Below are positions 60,412 through 64,000 of a DNA stretch of 64,000 bases, one piece after another; positions within the stretch are counted from its first letter, which is position 1; each line of letters starts with the position of its first letter. The DNA comes from Arthrobacter burdickii (lineage in GTDB: Bacteria > Actinomycetota > Actinomycetes > Actinomycetales > Micrococcaceae), in contig NZ_JAROCG010000001.1 in NCBI RefSeq assembly GCF_030433645.1, positions 1,984,001-2,048,000 on the forward strand. The letters run 5' to 3'. Below the pieces are notes generated by a model. That model made no database searches. It worked only from the letters and a program-made list of their open reading frames with translations, and was not told where the DNA came from. Made by a program: the position numbers and the translations under genes.

Positions 60412-61944
60412 CTAGCTCAGGGTGATGCGCGGGTCGAGGAACGCGTAGGCGATGTCGGCGAGCATGTTGAACAGCACGGCAGCCGTTCCGACGACCAGGA
60501 AGAAGGCCATGACGGGGCCCGGGTCGACGTTGTCGATGCCCTCGACGAACATGTTGCCCATGCCGTTCCAGCCGAAGACCTGCTCGGTGATGACGGCGCC
60601 GCCGAGGACGCCGGCGAAGTCGAAGGCCATCAGCGTGGTGATCGGGATCATCGCATTGCGGAAGGCGTGCTTCACGAGGACGGTCCGTTCACTGAGGCCC
60701 TTGGCCCGGGCGGTGCGGATGTAGTCCTGGTTCATCACGTCGAGCTGGCTCGCCCTGGTGTACCGCGTGTAGGTGGCGAACGAGATCAGGGTCAGGGCGA
60801 TGGTCGGCAGGATGAGGTGCAGCGCGTAGTCCAGGTTGATCTCCCAGAAGGTCCCGGCGAGGTTGGCCGACTGGGAGCCGGTGGTCGGGATGGGCCGTCC
60901 GCCCGCCTTCGCGGAGAGCGTCGGGTAGGCCTGGAGGAGGCGGTCGAGCACGATCAGCAGGCCCACGGACACGGCGATCACGGCACCGATCTTCGCCGCC
61001 TGGGCCCGGAACGGACCGCCCACGACGCCGGCGACGACGTACGCGACGACGGCTGTGCCCACCACGAGCGCGAGCACCAGGAGCCAGTTCGGATCGTCGA
61101 GCAGGGGGATCGAGAGGAGGTAGCCGGCGAAGGCCACCCCTGCGGCCGCAAGGGCCGCGTTCAGTACGCGGCGGCGGCGGAAGCCCGCCAGCAGGGCGGT
61201 CCAGAGCACGGCGATCCCTGCTGCCGACACGAGCATCCCGACGACGCCGAGGCCCGGCGTGACGAACCATCCGGTGACGAGCAGGAGGTAGAGGGCGAGT
61301 GCGGTGACGACCGCGGCGACGCCGAAGACGGTCGCCCGGCGCCTGCGGTCACCACCCACGACGACGGCCCAGACGACGCCGGAGACCACCCCGATGAGGG
61401 CGATCGTCAGATAGGGGAACTGCGGATTCGCCAGCCAGGTGTTGAGGTCGATCGCCAGGTACTGCTTGAGCAGCGTCGAGAGCCAGAACAGGGGCAGCGA
61501 GAACAGCAGGAAGGAGAGGAAGGTGACGGAGTAGTCGAAGGTGCTGTACTGCCGGATGGCGGTGACGATGCCGACGATGACGCCGAGGACGAGGGCGAGC
61601 ACGGTCGCGACGATGACGAGCCGCAGCGTCGAACCCATGGCGTTCTCGAGCTGGGGGAGGACAGCGGCGCCCGTGCGGTCCTGGCCGAGCGTGCAGCTCA
61701 CGCCGCCGGGGACGATGCAGTGGCCGATGTCCTGCAGCCACAGGAAGTACCGGGGGATGGGCGGGACGTCCAGGTTCATCGCCGCAGTACGTGCCGCGAT
61801 GGTGGCGGCCTTCTCGGGGCCGCTGGTCTCGCCGAGATCCTCGAAGGGATCGCCCGACGAGATGGTGAGGAAGTACATCAGCGTGGTCGCCGCGAGCATG
61901 ATGAAGAACGAGATGATGGTTCGCTTGACGATGAAGTAGAACAC
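60412..61944 (-). CDS. Peptide ABC transporter permease, DppB type, with extra insert
   Basis: 510 residues, about 190 longer than usual DppB. The normal N-terminus (IVKRTIISFFIMLAATTLMYFLTI) and the EAA loop MNQDYIRTARAKGLSERTVLVKHAF are present, but between them lies an insert of about 190 residues with four to five extra membrane segments (about residues 185-345: VVSGVVWAVVVGG, VVTALALYLLLVTGWFV, LLVLALVVGTAVVAYVV). Such long versions occur in Micrococcales, by my recollection of the family. Confidence 0.9.
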   Translation of the reverse strand: MFYFIVKRTIISFFIMLAATTLMYFLTISSGDPFEDLGETSGPEKAATIAARTAAMNLDVPPIPRYFLWLQDIGHCIVPGGVSCTLGQDRTGAAVLPQLENAMGSTLRLVIVATVLALVLGVIVGIVTAIRQYSTFDYSVTFLSFLLFSLPLFWLSTLLKQYLAIDLNTWLANPQFPYLTIALIGVVSGVVWAVVVGGDRRRRATVFGVAAVVTALALYLLLVTGWFVTPGLGVVGMLVSAAGIAVLWTALLAGFRRRRVLNAALAAAGVAFAGYLLSIPLLDDPNWLLVLALVVGTAVVAYVVAGVVGGPFRAQAAKIGAVIAVSVGLLIVLDRLLQAYPTLSAKAGGRPIPTTGSQSANLAGTFWEINLDYALHLILPTIALTLISFATYTRYTRASQLDVMNQDYIRTARAKGLSERTVLVKHAFRNAMIPITTLMAFDFAGVLGGAVITEQVFGWNGMGNMFVEGIDNVDPGPVMAFFLVVGTAAVLFNMLADIAYAFLDPRITLS

Positions 61945-62046
61945 GTGGGGGCTCCTAGGAAACGGTGCAGGCGGTGGCGCGGCCGGGCACAGGGACGGGC
62001 AGGCCCGAGGGCCTGCCCGTCCTCATGCGTTCTCCGGATGATGCAA
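61945..62046. terminator. Attenuator-like hairpin between SBP and permease genes
   Basis: GGGACGGGCAGGCC and GGCCTGCCCGTCC (about 61990-62022) form a strong stem in the gap after the solute-binding gene. It may keep solute-binding protein in excess over the permeases. Confidence 0.7.
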
Positions 62047-63831
62047 TCAGGCCTGCTTCGTCCAGCTGTAGGCATTCCAGGTGATGCCGGTCTGCGTCGG
62101 GTTGAGTTCCACGCCCTCGAGCTTCGAGGAGTAGCCCGCGATGTTCGGGTTGGCGTAGAGGACCACGTTGTACTGCGTCTCGGCGAGGCGCTGCTCGAGG
62201 TCGGTCTTCAGCGGGACGACCGCCTCGGAGTCGGTGCTCGTGACGATCTCGTCCCAGAGGCGGTCCACCTCGGGGTCGCTGTAGCCACCGAAGTTCTGCT
62301 CACCGCCGGTGATGTAGATGGACTGGCCCGAGGCTACGAGGCCGGAGCCTGCCCAGCCGAAGACGACAGCGTCCCAGGCACCGGGCTGCGAGAGCTTGGC
62401 GCTCCACTCGGCCTCGGGCTGCGGGACGATCTCGAAGCCCGCCTTGTCGCAGGAGTCCTTGATCAGGGCGACCATGTCGGCGCGCAACTGGCTCGTGGAG
62501 GCGAACATCAGGCTGACCTTGACGGGCTCGGTCTTGCCGGCCTCGGCGAGGAGCGCCTTGGCACCCTCGATGTCGGCGGTCCCGTCGCCCTCTGCGGCGG
62601 GTGCGCCCTCGAGGACCGTCTCGTAGTCGGACTGCGCCGGCTGGTACTCGTGCAGGTTCATGACCGAACCCTCGGGATCGATGGGGGTCACGAACTTGTC
62701 GACCATGTCGGCCCTCGGCACGCACTTCCCGAAGGCCTGGCGCACCTTGAGGTCCTCGAAGACGGCACCGGGACGCTGGTCGAGGTCCACATGCGAGAAG
62801 GTCAGCGACTGCCCGGTGTCCACCGTGACGGTCTCGCCGATCTGCTCGAGGGCCGCCTTCGTGTCGACGGTCGGGCTGGACGGCTCGATGACGTCGACGT
62901 CGCCGTTCTGCAGTGCCTGGACTGCTTCCTCGTCGACGATGGTCTTGAAGACGATCGAGTCCGTCTTGCCGGCACGCTCCTCGCCCCAGTACTTGTCGTT
63001 CTTGACGAGCGTCAGGGTGCCGTCGGTGGCGTTGTCCAGCTTGTACGGGCCGGAGGAGGGGAGGATCGCCGTGTCGGGAAGGGTCGGCAGGTCGGCCTCG
63101 TAGTTCCAGCCGCTGTTCCAGAACTCGGCGACCGGACCAAGGGCCGCACTGTCGTCGTTCTGGATGGCTTCGACGAGTTCGGCGCCGTCGCCCTCGGCGG
63201 ACATCCCGGCCTGCTCGGCAGCGATGTGGGCAGGCATGAAGACGCCGGTGGTGAACAGGGCTTCCCAGTCGGCGTAGGGCTCGGTGAAGACGGCCTCGAA
63301 CTCCTTGGCGCCGGGCTCACCCTCGATCTTCTCCATGGAGGCGAACCCGTTGGTCGAGGCCGCCTGGAAGAGATCGGCCTCGGCGCCCGTCTCGGGATCC
63401 TTCTCACCGCTCGGGTGCGTGCCGGACAGGGCCGCCCAGCTCAGCAGGACGTCGTCGTAGTCGATCGGCGTGCCGTCGGACCAGACAGCATCCTCGTTGA
63501 TGGTGTACTTGATCGTCAGCGGGTCGTCGCTGGTCTTCTCGTAGGTGCCGAACTCCTCGTTGGGCTCCAGGTTGCCGTTGGCGGCGAAGGCAGCGAAACC
63601 GCTCGAGGTCAGGTTGTCCACGTAGGTGTTGTAGACCGCATTGGTGCTGGCGGTGTTGCCGTTGTAGCCGGTGGGCGCCTGGCTGATCGCGATATTGATC
63701 GTCGGGGCGATGTTCTCCGTCGCACCCTGGGATGCCGGTGTCTCGGCCGTACCGCCCGCCGATCCGCAGGCGCTCAGCATGAGCGTTCCGATGGACAGTG
63801 CGGCGAGCGTCATAGTGCGCTTATTACGCAT
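62047..63831 (-). CDS. Peptide-binding lipoprotein (SBP family 5)
   Basis: 594 residues. Lipobox LSACGSA near residue 22, then the family-5 signature IKYTINEDAVWSDGTPIDYDDVLLSW and a large two-lobed domain. Binds the transporter substrate (oligopeptide or related) outside the membrane. ATG 63831 begins MRNKRTMTLAALSIG, a lipoprotein signal sequence. The 100-bp gap to the permease holds an inverted repeat that could reduce downstream expression. Confidence 0.93.
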   Translation of the reverse strand: MRNKRTMTLAALSIGTLMLSACGSAGGTAETPASQGATENIAPTINIAISQAPTGYNGNTASTNAVYNTYVDNLTSSGFAAFAANGNLEPNEEFGTYEKTSDDPLTIKYTINEDAVWSDGTPIDYDDVLLSWAALSGTHPSGEKDPETGAEADLFQAASTNGFASMEKIEGEPGAKEFEAVFTEPYADWEALFTTGVFMPAHIAAEQAGMSAEGDGAELVEAIQNDDSAALGPVAEFWNSGWNYEADLPTLPDTAILPSSGPYKLDNATDGTLTLVKNDKYWGEERAGKTDSIVFKTIVDEEAVQALQNGDVDVIEPSSPTVDTKAALEQIGETVTVDTGQSLTFSHVDLDQRPGAVFEDLKVRQAFGKCVPRADMVDKFVTPIDPEGSVMNLHEYQPAQSDYETVLEGAPAAEGDGTADIEGAKALLAEAGKTEPVKVSLMFASTSQLRADMVALIKDSCDKAGFEIVPQPEAEWSAKLSQPGAWDAVVFGWAGSGLVASGQSIYITGGEQNFGGYSDPEVDRLWDEIVTSTDSEAVVPLKTDLEQRLAETQYNVVLYANPNIAGYSSKLEGVELNPTQTGITWNAYSWTKQA

Positions 63832-64000
63832 TCGATAGTCCTTACTGTGCTTGGCGCGAGGAACGCAGGAAGGTCCTCCGCGGCGGATTGCGGCAGTGAC
63901 GGCAATCACACTCGGACAGCATAGCGGCAGATCGTTGCCTTCGGACACTCAGTGAGCCAGTGATAACCCAACCGTTACCGGAGGGAAACATGGGGCACCC
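63832..64000. other. Upstream region of the peptide transporter operon
   Basis: No gene seen. It should hold the operon promoter on the minus strand; no clear -35/-10 pair was identified. The window ends here. Confidence 0.4.

Noticed and set aside
59371-63924. A 1,517-codon open frame on the plus strand opposite the peptide transporter genes
   Set aside because: It is the antisense shadow of four clearly recognised ABC transporter genes; composition (Asp/Glu/Gly/Arg-rich) is typical of GC-rich shadows and no motif is present.

Overview
The window is high-GC actinobacterial chromosome, most likely Arthrobacter or a close Micrococcaceae relative. The evidence is the ftsE-ftsX-M23 peptidase-smpB-ssrA order, a SigH/RsrA (mycothiol-type) pair, a 24-residue bL37 ribosomal protein, several LGFP-repeat wall enzymes, and a tmRNA tag reading AEQKRTDFALAA. 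I identified genes by reading motifs and translations; no database search was run.

Layout. 1-9.1 kb is a surface-polysaccharide cluster: RmlA, an acyltransferase, an NAD-dependent epimerase, three family-2 glycosyltransferases, DUF2304 and a Wzx-like flippase. 9.1-14.8 kb holds two secreted enzymes, a GH25 lysozyme and a metzincin protease, whose C-terminal LGFP-repeat halves are encoded by a 1,482-bp near-identical duplicated module. 15.07-36.98 kb is a Tad/Flp pilus operon (cpaF, tadB, tadC, a pilin-like gene and three TadE/G-like genes) broken twice by mobile DNA. Element 1 (about 8.45 kb) sits in cpaF. It is a decayed prophage-like island with tyrosine-integrase remnants at both ends, a tail-fibre remnant, a DUF4352 lipoprotein, Lsr2, an HTH protein and an IS256-family insertion carrying a perfect 8-bp target duplication. 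Element 2 (about 8.75 kb) sits in tadC. It is a compact satellite-like element with a large serine integrase, a structured RNA leader, a replication-like protein containing iteron-like repeats, a WhiB protein, one HK97-type major capsid gene without terminase, portal or tail genes, an ECF sigma/anti-sigma pair and a DUF3800 protein. Removing either element restores its host gene in frame.

37-44.7 kb carries core genes: prfB, ftsE, ftsX, an M23 hydrolase, smpB, ssrA and an LGFP-VanY carboxypeptidase. 44.7-57.5 kb holds a YbdK-type ligase, a four-gene manganese/zinc-type ABC transporter operon ending in its DtxR-family regulator, a methyltransferase, hisN-like, a cold-shock gene, rsgA, aroA, a DoxX protein, sigH-rsrA behind a perfect GGAAT-N18-GTT promoter that abuts an 11-bp minisatellite, bL37 and an MDR oxidoreductase. 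57.6-64 kb is a peptide/opine-type ABC importer on the minus strand, with a permease carrying an unusual extra membrane insert.

The main discovery candidates are the double, in-frame-reversible interruption of the pilus operon, the capsid-only satellite with its structured leader, the LGFP module exchange, and the sigH promoter/minisatellite arrangement.
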